Assembly: GCF_000381025.1 (NCBI RefSeq)
Contig: NZ_KB905814.1
Location: 496,001 to 560,000, forward strand
Length of the DNA stretch: 64,000 nucleotides
Origin: Streptomyces sulphureus DSM 40104
Lineage (GTDB): Bacteria > Actinomycetota > Actinomycetes > Streptomycetales > Streptomycetaceae
Reading direction: 5' to 3'
Below the pieces are notes generated by a model that saw only the letters and a program-made list of their open reading frames with translations, was not told the origin of the DNA and made no database searches. Shown here piece after piece: positions 1-10,400 of this stretch. Each line of letters begins with the position of its first letter. The stretch's first letter is position 1. Made by a program: the position numbers and the translations under genes.

Positions 1-1
1 C

Positions 2-994
2 CCGCTCACCGGGCTCGTCGCCCACGTGCAGGCGGTGCTGGAGGAGCGGCGCGCAGCCCCGAGCCGGGCGCTCGATGTCGCCCGCTCGTGCCGGCATCGC
101 AAGCAGGCGGCGACGTTCGCCCTCGTCCAGCTGACCGCGGACCGGCCCGCCGCCCAGAGCGCCGTCGCACGGACCCTGCTCGGCGACTACGACACCGCGC
201 ACCCCGCCCTGCGCGGCCTGCTGCTGGAGGACTACACGGATCGGGCCGCGCGGGCCGCCGACTACCGGCGGCTCCTCACCGACGTGGACCTCTCCGCGGA
301 GCCGTACGCCTACTGGCAGTTTCTGCTCTCGTCCTCCTTCGCCGGCGCCAACCACCTGCACACGGTGGCGCACGACCACGGCCGCCTGTCGGAGTTCCTC
401 GGCGCCTGGGTGTACCGGCGCATCGAGGAGGCCGTCACAGCCGGCGGGTACGCCGAGATGGTCCGCGAGGCGTACGGCAACTCGGACCCGGCCTACTTCA
501 CCGGCGCTCCCCCGGTCACGGGCGAGAGCCTGGCGGCGCTGACGCGGCAGCTCCTCGAGCCGCTGCTGCAGCGGTTCGGCTCGGAGGCATCGGTCTCCTT
601 CCACCGCGGCTTCGAGGACGCGCGGCGACTGGCCGCGGTCGCGGACGGGGACCTGGCCGTCCAACTCGACTGGGCGGACCGGCTCGACGAGTACAAGGTC
701 AAGGCCGAGAAGCTCGACGCCATGATCAAGGAGAACGCCCTCGAAGTGGACCTGGAGACCTTCGTCGAGTCCCACGAGGAGACCTCCACCACGCACGTGC
801 ACGACGACCACAGGCTCGTCGTGGTCGAGGTCGGGCAGATGCACTTCTGGAACAACGTCGGCGAGATGATCCCCATGGACGAGGGCGACAAGCTGCTCAT
901 CCCCGCCGAGCGGCTCCACGGCTCGATGGTCCGTTCCGGCACCTGCACCTACCACCAGCCGGTCATCACGGAGGACCTGCTCAGCCAGGTCTGA
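2..994 (+). CDS. Cupin protein with possible haem-oxygenase-like diiron domain, SznF-like (5' partial)
   Basis: The frame is open to the window edge, so the true start lies upstream; position 26 is only the first GTG. The C-terminal part is a cupin: a His-x-His pair (residues 257 and 259 counted from 26) and a third His at 298. That spacing is the same as I recall for the cupin iron ligands of SznF, the streptozotocin enzyme that joins a haem-oxygenase-like diiron (HDO) domain to a cupin. The preceding ~200 residues are helical and could be an HDO fold. However, the usual last-helix His-x3-Asp-x2-His reads His-x3-Glu-x2-Arg near residue 193, and I cannot find the other carboxylate ligands. 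The cupin is well supported; the HDO assignment and any N-oxygenation or N-N chemistry are inference. It stands 81 bases before the MbtH gene in the NRPS-PKS operon. Confidence 0.55.
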   Translation, partial: PLTGLVAHVQAVLEERRAAPSRALDVARSCRHRKQAATFALVQLTADRPAAQSAVARTLLGDYDTAHPALRGLLLEDYTDRAARAADYRRLLTDVDLSAEPYAYWQFLLSSSFAGANHLHTVAHDHGRLSEFLGAWVYRRIEEAVTAGGYAEMVREAYGNSDPAYFTGAPPVTGESLAALTRQLLEPLLQRFGSEASVSFHRGFEDARRLAAVADGDLAVQLDWADRLDEYKVKAEKLDAMIKENALEVDLETFVESHEETSTTHVHDDHRLVVVEVGQMHFWNNVGEMIPMDEGDKLLIPAERLHGSMVRSGTCTYHQPVITEDLLSQV

Positions 995-1075
995 CGGCCC
1001 CGTTCCGCACGCCCCTCCCAGCCCTGCCCGGGCGGGAGGGGCACCTCCCGCCCGGCACTTCGCGAAGGATCTCCG

Positions 1076-1306
1076 GTGACCAACGAGCAACGCGGCGGCC
1101 CCTTCCGGGTGGTCGTCAACCACGAAGAGCAGTACTCGCTGTGGCCGACAGACCGCGAGAACGCCCCGGGTTGGGGCGACGAGGGCACGGTCGGCGACCG
1201 GGAGACGTGCCTGCTGCGCATCGAGGAGATCTGGCGGGACATGCGGCCGGCCTCGCTGCGCGCCCGCATGGCACGGGAGGGTAAGGAAGGGGCGGCCGAC
1301 GAATGA
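1076..1306 (+). CDS. MbtH-like protein
   Basis: This 76-residue protein shows the MbtH signature in order: N-H-E-x-Q-Y-S-L-W-P near the N-terminus, a P-G-W turn, and a C-terminal W-x-D-M-R-P-A-S-L-R. Family members bind NRPS adenylation domains and help them fold or activate amino acids. The start is GTG at 1076, about seven bases after an AAGGA-type ribosome site. Its last codons overlap the ATG of the polyketide synthase (1303), so the two are translationally coupled. The likely partners are the adenylation domains at 7.4-14.6 kb. Confidence 0.95.
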   Translation: MTNEQRGGPFRVVVNHEEQYSLWPTDRENAPGWGDEGTVGDRETCLLRIEEIWRDMRPASLRARMAREGKEGAADE

Positions 1307-4300
1307 CCGACCACGACATCGCGGCCGGGGACCGGATCGCGGTCATCGGCTTCTCCGGACGGTTCCCCGGAGCCTCCTCGGAAGAGGGGTTCTGGGACCT
1401 GCTGCGCTCCGGAGGGGAAGCCCACACCGACCTCACCGACGAGCAGCTCCGCGCGGCCGGCGTGACCGAGGAGCTCCTGGCCGACCCGCACCTGGTGCGC
1501 CGCCGCCCCCTCCTGGACGGCGTGGAGCTGTTCGACGCCGCCTTCTTCGGCAACACCCCGCGCGAGGCCGAACTCACCGACCCGCAGCAGCGGTTGTTCC
1601 TGGAGTGCTCCTGGGAGGCGCTGGAGTCGGCGGCCCACGACTCCGCCCGCTTCGACGGCACCGTCGGCGTCTTCGGCGGCGGGGGGCCCACCTCGTACTG
1701 GCAGCGGCACCTCTCGGCCGACCCCGGCTACCTGCGCGAAGTCGGGGAGTTCCAGGCGCTGTTGGGGAACGAGAAGGACTTCACAGCACCGCGGGTCTCC
1801 TACCGCCTCGACCTGAGGGGCGCGAGCGTCACCGTGCAGACGGGCTGCTCGTCCTCGCTGGTGGCGGTGCACATGGCGGTTCAGAGCCTACTGAGCGGCG
1901 AATCGGACCTGGCGCTCGCCGGCGGCTCCACGGTCTACTTCCCCCAGCACGCCGGCTACCTGCACCACGAGGGCGGCGTGAACTCGCCGGACGGCCGCTG
2001 CCGGGCGTTCGCCGAGGACGCGAACGGCACGGTGCCGGGCGACGGCGTCGGGGTGGTGGCGCTCAGGCGTCTCGACGACGCACTCGCCGACGGGGACCAC
2101 GTGCACGGCGTCCTGCTGGGCACCGCCGTCAACAATGACGGGGCGCACAAGGCGGGTTTCACCGCACCGAGCGTCCCGGGACAGGCGGCGGTGGTCGCCG
2201 AGGCGCTCGCCGTTGCCGGCGCCTCGGCGGAGTCGATCTCGTACGTCGAGACGCACGGCACCGGCACCCCGCTCGGCGACGGCATCGAGGTCGCGGCCCT
2301 GACGGAAGCCTTCGGCACCGACAAGCGGGGCTACTGCACCCTCGGCTCGCTGAAGCCGAACATCGGCCACACGGACACGGCAGCCGGCGTCCTCGGGCTG
2401 ATCAAGATCCTGCTCGCGCTGCGCCACGGGGAGATTCCGCCCGTCGCCAACTGCACCGTGCCGAACCCGCAGATCGACTTCCCGAGCACGCCCTTCCGCG
2501 TCGACTCCCGCCCCACCCCGTGGCCGCGGAGCGGCGCACCGCGCAGGGCTGGCGTCAGCTCCTTCAGCGTCGGCGGCACCAACGCGCACGTCGTCGTCGA
2601 GGAGCCGCCGCCCACCGCACCTCCGGCTCCCTCGGGGACCTCGCAGCTCCTGGTCCTCTCGGCACGTACGGATGCGGCGCTGCAACGCTCGGCCGCCGCG
2701 CTCGCCGATGCCCTCGCCGACGGCGACTCCCCGGACCTGGCGGACGCGTCGCACACGCTCCGCGTCGGCCGGCGGGCCTTCGCCCGGCGGATGGCCCTCG
2801 TGTGCCGGGAGCGCACAGAGGCGGGGGCGGCCCTCGACGGGACGGGGGTCACGCCCGTCTCCGTGGGCCGCGCCGATCCGGAAGGCCCGGCTCCCGACGT
2901 CGCGTTCCTCTTCCCCGGGCAGGGCAGCCAGCACCCCGGGATGGGCCGCGGCCTGTACGCGACGGAGCCCTCCTACCGCGCGATCGTCGACGAGTGCGCC
3001 GAGTCGCTCGCCCCCGCCCTGGGCGAGGACCTGCGGAAGGTGCTGTTCCCGGAGGCGGACGGCGCCGCGGACGCCGCCGAGCGGCTTACCTCGACCCGGC
3101 TGGCACAGCCCGCGCTCTTCGTCACCCAGTACGCGCTCGCCCGGCTCCTCGGGGAGTGGGGCGTGCGCCCCGCGGCGCTTCTCGGGCACAGCGTCGGGGA
3201 GTTCACCGCCGCCTGCCTCTCCGGGGTGCTGTCCCTGCCCGACGCGCTGCACGCGGTCGCGATGCGCGGGGAGCTGGTCCAGGGCTGCGCGAGCGGCGCC
3301 ATGGTCTCCGTGCCCCTCGCGGCCGAGCGGGTGCGCCGGCTCCTCTCGGACGCGCCGGAACTCGCCGTCGCGGCGGTCAACGGCCCCGAGCGCACCGTCG
3401 TCTCCGGGCCGCGGGACGCCGTCGAGGACCTGGCGCAGCGGCTCACCGCCGAGGGGAACAGGACCACCCTGCTGCACACCTCCCACGCCTTCCACTCGCC
3501 GATGGTGGAGCCGGCCGTCCCCGCGCTCACCGAGGCGATGGCGGCGCTGCCGCTGCACGCACCCCGCCTCCCGTACGTCTCGAACTTGACCGGCGCCTGG
3601 ATCACCGAGGAGCAGGCCACGGACCCCGCCTACTGGGGGCGGCAGCTCCGCGAACCGGTGCAGTTCGACGCCGGCCTCCGCCTCCTGCGGCGGACACCCG
3701 GCCGGCTTCTCCTGGAGACCGGCCCCGGAACCGCCCTGCGCTCCCTCGCCGCCGCAGGAGGCGGCCCCGGTGTGCCGCCGGTGATCCCGACCCTCGGCGC
3801 ACGGCACGACGCGGCGGACGCCGGCCCCCTGCTGGAGGCCGTCGGCCAGCTCTGGACGCGCGGCGCCGACGTGGACCTGGCGGCGCTCTCCGAGACGGGA
3901 GCCCGCCGGGTGCCGCTGCCGACCTACCCCTTCGACAGGCAACGATTCTTCGTCGACCCGCCGGCGCCCGCGGCACGCCCCGACGAGCAGCGGCAGGACG
4001 CCTCCCCCGGTCCCGTAGCACCCTCCGTGGAACTCGCGCGCTACGACCGTCCCGAGCTGCCGGTCGCCTACACGCCTCCGCGCACCCCCCTGGAGGAGAC
4101 GCTCGTCGGCGTGTGGGAGGGGGCCATGGGGGTCTCCCCGGTGGGCGCGCACGACAACTTCTTCGACCTCGGCGGGCATTCACTGCTCGCCGCCCAGGTC
4201 GTCGCCCGCGTGCAGCAGGCGTTCCCCGTCGACGTGACCGTGACCGAGCTGCTCTCCGAGGCGCAGACCGTCGCAGGTATGGCCGTGTCCGTCGAGCGAC

Positions 4301-4362
4301 GGCTGCACGAGAAGCTCGCAGCGATGTCGGACGAGGAGGCAGCACGGCTCCTGGCCGAGTGA
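1303..4362 (+). CDS. Type I polyketide synthase module, KS-AT-ACP
   Basis: This 1019-residue protein is one minimal extension module. The ketosynthase (about residues 11-435) has Cys182 in T-G-C-S-S-S-L, His318 in E-T-H-G-T-G-T and Lys351/His356 in K-P-N-I-G-H, so it is a condensing KS. The acyltransferase (about 534-830) has Ser630 in G-H-S-V-G-E and the H-A-F-H motif at 728-731 typical of malonyl-CoA selection. The carrier (about 925-1000) ends with the 4'-phosphopantetheine Ser960 in G-G-H-S-L. There is no KR, DH, ER or MT, so it should add two carbons and leave a beta-keto group. The KS resembles those that take an NRPS intermediate. The C-terminal tail M-S-D-E-E-A-A-R-L-L-A-E looks like a docking helix for the next protein, whose GTG start overlaps the stop codon. 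Confidence 0.95.
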   Translation: MTDHDIAAGDRIAVIGFSGRFPGASSEEGFWDLLRSGGEAHTDLTDEQLRAAGVTEELLADPHLVRRRPLLDGVELFDAAFFGNTPREAELTDPQQRLFLECSWEALESAAHDSARFDGTVGVFGGGGPTSYWQRHLSADPGYLREVGEFQALLGNEKDFTAPRVSYRLDLRGASVTVQTGCSSSLVAVHMAVQSLLSGESDLALAGGSTVYFPQHAGYLHHEGGVNSPDGRCRAFAEDANGTVPGDGVGVVALRRLDDALADGDHVHGVLLGTAVNNDGAHKAGFTAPSVPGQAAVVAEALAVAGASAESISYVETHGTGTPLGDGIEVAALTEAFGTDKRGYCTLGSLKPNIGHTDTAAGVLGLIKILLALRHGEIPPVANCTVPNPQIDFPSTPFRVDSRPTPWPRSGAPRRAGVSSFSVGGTNAHVVVEEPPPTAPPAPSGTSQLLVLSARTDAALQRSAAALADALADGDSPDLADASHTLRVGRRAFARRMALVCRERTEAGAALDGTGVTPVSVGRADPEGPAPDVAFLFPGQGSQHPGMGRGLYATEPSYRAIVDECAESLAPALGEDLRKVLFPEADGAADAAERLTSTRLAQPALFVTQYALARLLGEWGVRPAALLGHSVGEFTAACLSGVLSLPDALHAVAMRGELVQGCASGAMVSVPLAAERVRRLLSDAPELAVAAVNGPERTVVSGPRDAVEDLAQRLTAEGNRTTLLHTSHAFHSPMVEPAVPALTEAMAALPLHAPRLPYVSNLTGAWITEEQATDPAYWGRQLREPVQFDAGLRLLRRTPGRLLLETGPGTALRSLAAAGGGPGVPPVIPTLGARHDAADAGPLLEAVGQLWTRGADVDLAALSETGARRVPLPTYPFDRQRFFVDPPAPAARPDEQRQDASPGPVAPSVELARYDRPELPVAYTPPRTPLEETLVGVWEGAMGVSPVGAHDNFFDLGGHSLLAAQVVARVQQAFPVDVTVTELLSEAQTVAGMAVSVERRLHEKLAAMSDEEAARLLAE

Positions 4363-7300
4363 CCGCCCGGCACCCGGAACAACGCGGTCATCCCGAACTA
4401 GCGGAGGTCGACGCCCACATGGTCCCACCCCTCTCCGACGACGCGGAGCTCTCCGCGGCGAAGGCACGGCTGATGGAGAAGTGGCTGGCCGGCGGCGCGC
4501 AGCCGCAGGCCCCCGCCGTCCGCCGTGCCGACCGCCCAGGGCCCGCCCCGCTCTCCTTCCCGCAGGAGCGGCTCTGGTTCCTCGCACAGCTCCACCCCGG
4601 CAGCTCGTACCACAACATGGTCGAGACGCTCCGCCTCCGCGGACGCCTCGACCGGCACGCCCTGCACCGCTCGCTGGAGCAGGTCGTACGCCGCCATGAC
4701 GCGCTGCGCACCGTCTTCGACGTCCACGAGGGCGAACCGCGCCAGACGGTCCTCGAAGAACAGCCGCTCGTCCTCACCACGGACCCGGACCCGGTCTCCG
4801 AGGACCGGGCGGTCGAGCTGCTGCGCGAGGAGTCGCAGGGTCCCTTCGACCTGACGACGGGGCCGCTGATCCGGTTCCGTCTGACACCGCTCGGGCCGCA
4901 GGATCACGCCCTGGCCGTGACGATGCACCACCTCGTCGGCGACGGCATGTCGATGGGTATCCTCTTCCGTGAACTCTTCGCGCTGTACGGGGCGCACACC
5001 GGAGGGCCCGAGCCGGCGCTACCCGAACTGCCCGTGCGCTACACGGACTTCGCCAGGTGGCAGCGGAAGCTGCTGCGCGGCGAGGAGCTGCGCAGGCGGG
5101 TCGACCACTGGCGCACGACGCTGCACGAGCCGCTGCCCACTCTCGACCGGCTCACCGACCGGCCGCGCCGGGGAAGCACCAGCCTCCGGGCGATCAGCCG
5201 GCCCTTCGCCCTCTCGGCGTCCGTCTCCCAGGGGCTGCGGAACCTCGCCCGCGACCGTCAGGCGACGCCCTTCATGGTCCTCCTCGCGGGCTTCAAGGCT
5301 CTCGTCCACCGCCGCACCGGAGACGAGGACCTCGTCACCGGTTCCGTCGTGCACGGCCGCGACCATCCCGAGGTGGAGCACCTCGTGGGCTTCTTCGCTA
5401 ACACCCTGGCTCTGCGCACCGACCTCTCGGGCGGCCCCTCCTTCACCGAGCTGCTCGAACGGGTCCGCCTGACCTGCCTGGAGGCGTACGCACACCGGGA
5501 CACTCCGTTCGAGGCCGTAGCCGCCGAGCTGCGCCCCGGGCGGAACGGCGGGGACAACCCGCTCTTCCAGGCAGCCGTGGTCGGGGAGGACCCCGCGGGG
5601 ACCGCGCGGATGGGCGAACTGGAGGTCGGCGCCTTCGACTTCGGCCTCGACACCTCCGAGTTCGACCTCGTGCTGCACTACTGGGAGACCGACGGCCGGA
5701 TCGAGGGCGGCGTACGCGGCAGCGCGGACCTCTTCGACGCCGGGTCCGTCGACCTCTTCACGGCGCAACTGGAGCAGCTCTTCGGCGAGGTGGTCCGAGA
5801 CCCCGAGCAGCGGGTCGCCGCCCTACCGGTCTCTCTCGCCGGCACGGCACCGCCCGCTTCCTCGCCCGGCGGCCCGGGGGAGACGTCCTCGCACGGGGAC
5901 GGGACCCCGGCTGAGGCCGCCCCGCTCACCCCGACCGAGGAGGCGGTTGCGGCGGTCTGGCGCGAGGTGCTCGGGACCCGGGACATCGCTCCGGACGAGG
6001 ACTTCTTCGAGGTGGGCGGGCACTCGCTGCGCGCGGTCCGCGTCCTGCTGCGGCTGCGGGAGCGCCTCGGGGTGGATCTGCCGGTGCAGACCTTCTTCGC
6101 GGCGCCCACGGTGAGCGCGCTCGCCGCCGAGTTCGACCGGGCGACCGGCGGCGCGGTGCACGAGGCGGCCGAGCCGGAGGGAGACGACGCGGCCCCGCTC
6201 CTCGCAGACGCCGTCCTCCCGGCGGAGATCTCCTGCCCGAGCAGCACGCCGCACGCCGACGCGTCCCTGCCCAAGCACATCCTCCTCACCGGCGTCGACA
6301 GCTTCCTCGGCGCACACCTCCTCGCGGCGCTGCTGGAGGCGACCGGCGCCCGGGTGCACTGCCTCGTCGACGCCGCGGGGCCTGCCGAGGCCGAGCAGAC
6401 ACTGGCCCGGGCGCTCGCCCGGTACGGGGCCGAAGCCGCGGAGGAGCGCGTCACGGTGCTGCCCGGCAGCCTCCGCGAACCGCTGCTCGGCCTGTCCCCG
6501 ATCGCCTTCGCCCGCCTCGCCGAGCGGATCGACGCGATCCACCACACCGGCTGCGAGGCCAACCTCGCCCTGCCCTACGAGCAGTTGAGGCCGGCGAACG
6601 CGGGCGGGACGACGGAAGTGCTGCGGCTCGCCGCCCGCGGACGCGTCAAACCGGTGCACTACGTCTCCTCCCCCGGCGTCCTCTTCCCGCGCGACGCCGC
6701 CCCCGGACTGCTCCGGACGGACGGGCGGGTCCCTGCCGGCTCGGTCCTGCCCTCCGGGTACGTGCGCAGCCGCTGGGTCGCCGAGGAACTCGTCGAGGAA
6801 GCGCGGAGGCGGGGGCTGCCGGCCTCCGTTTACCGGCCCGGCCGGCTCGGTGGGCACTCCGCGACGGGCGCCGGCGACCCGGACTCCGCCTTCTGGCAAT
6901 TCCTCCGGGCCTGCGTGGCGCTGGAGGCGGTGCCCCGCTTCGGCCCGGACGCCGACCTGGACATCGTCCCCGTCGACTACGCAGCCGGCGCAGTGGCCGC
7001 CCTCTCACTGCGGCCCCAAGCCCTGGGCGGTACGTACCACTTGGCGCATCCCGTCCGCACGCGGTTCGACGCGGTCGTCGGCCGGCTGCGCGCGGCCGGT
7101 TACCCGCTCACCGAGATCCCGCCGGAGGACTGGTCGCGCCGGGTGGCGGCGGACGCCCTCGCCACCGGGCTCGACGGGGACGAGACGTCGACTGCGGTGG
7201 CCGCGCTGACGAGCTCCTCACGGGCCATGCCCGATTTCGGCAGCCTGCGGCTGGACGTCGGCGGCACGGTCGCCGCGCTCGCCGGCAGCGGCGTCGAGTG

Positions 7301-7427
7301 CCCGATGGTCGATGGGCCGCTGCTCGACCGCTTCCTGGGCCACCTCCTCGACGCGGGTCTGCTCCCGCCCCCGTCCGGCGGCGGGACGTCGTGCTCGCCG
7401 GCTTCACGATCGGAGAACCTCGTATGA
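4359..7427 (+). CDS. NRPS C-PCP-R: condensation, carrier, terminal thioester reductase
   Basis: I place the start at GTG 4359, which overlaps the PKS stop (GTGA); ATG 4419 in the same frame is a possible alternative. Of 1022 residues, about 30-45 form an N-terminal docking-like helix (L-S-A-A-K-A-R-L-M-E-K-W-L). The condensation domain (about 62-480) has the intact HHxxxDG motif as H-H-L-V-G-D-G at 190-196. The PCP carries Ser556 in G-G-H-S-L. The C-terminal ~370 residues are an NAD(P)H-dependent reductase (Rossmann L-L-T-G-x-x-x-F-L-G near 643) of the type that frees a peptide as an aldehyde or alcohol. The SDR Tyr801 is present, but the usual catalytic Lys four residues later is Arg805. There is no A domain, so the PCP must be loaded in trans, plausibly by the Ala-type A protein at 13141. 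Confidence 0.9.
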   Translation: MTARHPEQRGHPELAEVDAHMVPPLSDDAELSAAKARLMEKWLAGGAQPQAPAVRRADRPGPAPLSFPQERLWFLAQLHPGSSYHNMVETLRLRGRLDRHALHRSLEQVVRRHDALRTVFDVHEGEPRQTVLEEQPLVLTTDPDPVSEDRAVELLREESQGPFDLTTGPLIRFRLTPLGPQDHALAVTMHHLVGDGMSMGILFRELFALYGAHTGGPEPALPELPVRYTDFARWQRKLLRGEELRRRVDHWRTTLHEPLPTLDRLTDRPRRGSTSLRAISRPFALSASVSQGLRNLARDRQATPFMVLLAGFKALVHRRTGDEDLVTGSVVHGRDHPEVEHLVGFFANTLALRTDLSGGPSFTELLERVRLTCLEAYAHRDTPFEAVAAELRPGRNGGDNPLFQAAVVGEDPAGTARMGELEVGAFDFGLDTSEFDLVLHYWETDGRIEGGVRGSADLFDAGSVDLFTAQLEQLFGEVVRDPEQRVAALPVSLAGTAPPASSPGGPGETSSHGDGTPAEAAPLTPTEEAVAAVWREVLGTRDIAPDEDFFEVGGHSLRAVRVLLRLRERLGVDLPVQTFFAAPTVSALAAEFDRATGGAVHEAAEPEGDDAAPLLADAVLPAEISCPSSTPHADASLPKHILLTGVDSFLGAHLLAALLEATGARVHCLVDAAGPAEAEQTLARALARYGAEAAEERVTVLPGSLREPLLGLSPIAFARLAERIDAIHHTGCEANLALPYEQLRPANAGGTTEVLRLAARGRVKPVHYVSSPGVLFPRDAAPGLLRTDGRVPAGSVLPSGYVRSRWVAEELVEEARRRGLPASVYRPGRLGGHSATGAGDPDSAFWQFLRACVALEAVPRFGPDADLDIVPVDYAAGAVAALSLRPQALGGTYHLAHPVRTRFDAVVGRLRAAGYPLTEIPPEDWSRRVAADALATGLDGDETSTAVAALTSSSRAMPDFGSLRLDVGGTVAALAGSGVECPMVDGPLLDRFLGHLLDAGLLPPPSGGGTSCSPASRSENLV

Positions 7428-10400
7428 GCGCCGACCGCACCGCGATGCCGACCGGACCGCTTCTGCCTACGGAACCCGCCGCGCACGAAGGGCCGTTGCA
7501 CCAAGAGCGTGCCGTGCCGGAAGCGGACCGGTGGCGGCGGGTCGCGCGGCGCGCGGCCTCCTCCGGAACGGACGCGTCGGCGGTGCTGCACGCCAGCGTC
7601 GTCGAGGTGCTGGGGATGTGGGCGCAGGACCCCGGGTTCACCGTGCGGCTCCGCTCGGCGAGCGGCTGCCTGCTGATGGACGCGGACGTCCACGGGGATG
7701 GGGGCTTTCTGGGACGTGCGGCGGCGCTCCGCGCGGCGTCCCGTCCCGCGGCTACGGCGCCGGTCCCGCTCGTCGACTGCGTGGACGCAGTCGACGGCCC
7801 GCCCGTCGCAGCGCCGGACCAAGGCCCACCCGCCCTCACCGTCCGCCTCGTTCCGCACGGCGAGGGGATCGCCGCCGAGTGGGAGAGCCCTGCCTCCGCG
7901 TACGGCGGCGTGCTGGCGGACATGGCCACCTCATGGCTCGACCTGCTCGGCGTCCTCGCCGAGGACGAGGACGCCTGGACCGCGCCGGGTTCGCCGGTCC
8001 GCCTTCCTGCGGCCCACGCACGGCAGTTGGCCGAGATGAACGACACCGCCGCGCCCGTGCCCGACGGCCTGCTCCACGAGGCCGTCGCCCGTGCCGCGGC
8101 GCTGCACCCGGAGCGGATCGCGGTCGTCGCGGGTGACACGAGGATGTGCTACGCGGAGTTGGCGCGGCGCAGCCGCCGCATCGGCCGGCGCCTGCGCGCG
8201 CTGGGGGCGCGCGCCGGGACGCTGGTCGCCGTGTGCATGGAGAAGGGGTGGGAGCAGCCCGTCGGAATGCTGGGCGTGCTGGAGTCGGGCGCCGCGTGGG
8301 TGCCGGTCGACCCGGGCCTGCCCGAGGACCGCCGCACGCACCTGCTGGCGGCGTCGGGCGCCGAAGTGGTGCTGACGCAGCGCTCGTTGGCCGGCCGGCC
8401 GGGATGGCCCGACGGGACGACGGTGCTCGCGGTGGACGACGAGGAGGAGTGGGCCAGCGTCGACGACGGGCCGCTCCCCCCGGCGCAGGGCCCCGGCGAC
8501 GTGGCCTACGTACTCTTCACCTCGGGCTCGACGGGCCGCCCGAAGGGGGTGATGGTCTCCCACCGCGGCGCCCTGAACACCGTGCTCGACGTCGGCGCAC
8601 GGTACGGCGTGACGTGCGAGGACCGGTTCATCGGCCTCTCCGCGATGAGCTTCGACCTGTCGCTGTGGGACATGTTCGGCGCGCTGTGCTCGGGCGCTGC
8701 CCTCGTCCTGCCCTCCCCCGGCACCGAGCGCGACCCCGCCCACTGGCTCGACCTCGTGCGCCGTGAGGGCATCACCACGTGGATGGGTGCGCCCGCCCTC
8801 TTCGAGCTCTTCTGCGAACAGGTCGAGCAGGACCCGGAGCCCTGGGCCGACTCGCTCCGGCTGGTGATCCTCGGCGGCGACTGGATTCCGCTCTCGCTGC
8901 CGGACCGCGCCCTGGAGATCGCCCCCGACGTACGGTTCGTCGGCCTCGGCGGAAACACCGAGGCATCGATCCTCTCCTGCACCTACGACGTCGACCGGGT
9001 CGACCCCGCCTGGCAGAGCATCCCCTACGGCCGGCCGCTCGCCAACCAGACGCTCCACGTCCTCGACGCGGCGCTGCGGCCCCGGCCGGTGGGCGTACCC
9101 GGCGACCTGTACATCGGGGGCACCGGCGTCGCCCTCGGGTACTGGCGCGACCCCGAGCGGACGGCGGCGGCCTTCCTCGACCACCCGGAGACCGGAGAGC
9201 GGCTGTACCGCACGGGCGACCTCGGCCGCGTCCTGCCGGACGGGAATGTGGAGTTCCTTGGCCGCGAGGACTTCCAAGTGAAGGTCGGCGGCCACCGCAT
9301 CGAGACGGGCGAGATAGAGACGGCGCTGCGCGCACACGCCGCGGTGGAGGCCGCCGTCGTCACGGCGCTCCCCCGCGAGGACGGCGAATTGGGCAACCAG
9401 GCGCTCGCCGGATACGTGACCCCGACCGCCGGGAAACGGCCCGACGCGCAGGAGCTGCGTGCGCACCTCGCCGACCGGCTCCCGGCCTACATGGTCCCCG
9501 CGCACCTGCTGGTCCTGGAGACGCTGCCGCTCACCGGGCACGGAAAGGTGGACCGCCAGGCCCTCCCCCGCCCGGGCGCGCACGCCGAGGACGACGGACC
9601 CGACGGCTCGCGCACCCCGACGCAGGCGCTCGTCGCCGAGCTGTGGTCGGAGGTGCTGGGCGTCGAGCGTGCGGGTCCCGACGACTCCTTCTTCGAGCTG
9701 GGCGGCAACTCGCTGCTCGGCATCCGCGTCATGAACAGGCTCCGGCAGCGCCTCGGCCTCGATCTGGACGCCCACAGCCTCTTCCGGCACCGGACGGTGG
9801 CCGAACTCGCCCTCGCCATCGACCGGGAACGCGCGGAGGACGCGCCGCAAGGCGGCGAATTGCCCGCCGTGCAGCCCGACTTGGCAGCGGCGCACGAGCC
9901 GTTCCGGCTCACCGACCAGCAGCAGGCGTACTGCGTCGGCCGGACGGGCTCTCTCGCCTCGGGCAACGTCTCGGCCCACATGTACCTGGAGTTCGAGGGC
10001 CGGAACCTGGACGTCGACCGGTTCCGGGACGCCTGGCAGCGGGTCGTGGAGCGCCACCCGATGCTGCGCGCCGTGGTGCGGCCCGAGACGATGACGCAGC
10101 AGGTGCTTCAGTCCGTACCGCGGTACGAGATGCCGGTGGTCGATCTGCGCGGGCTCGACGAGGAAGCGGCCCACGCGGAGCTCGCGGAGATCCGCGAGCG
10201 GTACTCGCACGAGGTGCGCCCCGTCGACACCTGGCCGCTCTTCGACGTGGTGGTGGCCCGCCTGGACGAGGGGCGCTTCCGGGCGCACTTCAGCATCGAC
10301 GCGCTCTGCGCCGACTTCGCCAGCGTCCGCCTCCTCTTCGACGACCTCTCCCGCTGCTACGCCGACCCGCAGACCCCGCTCGCCCCGCCCGCACTCGCCT

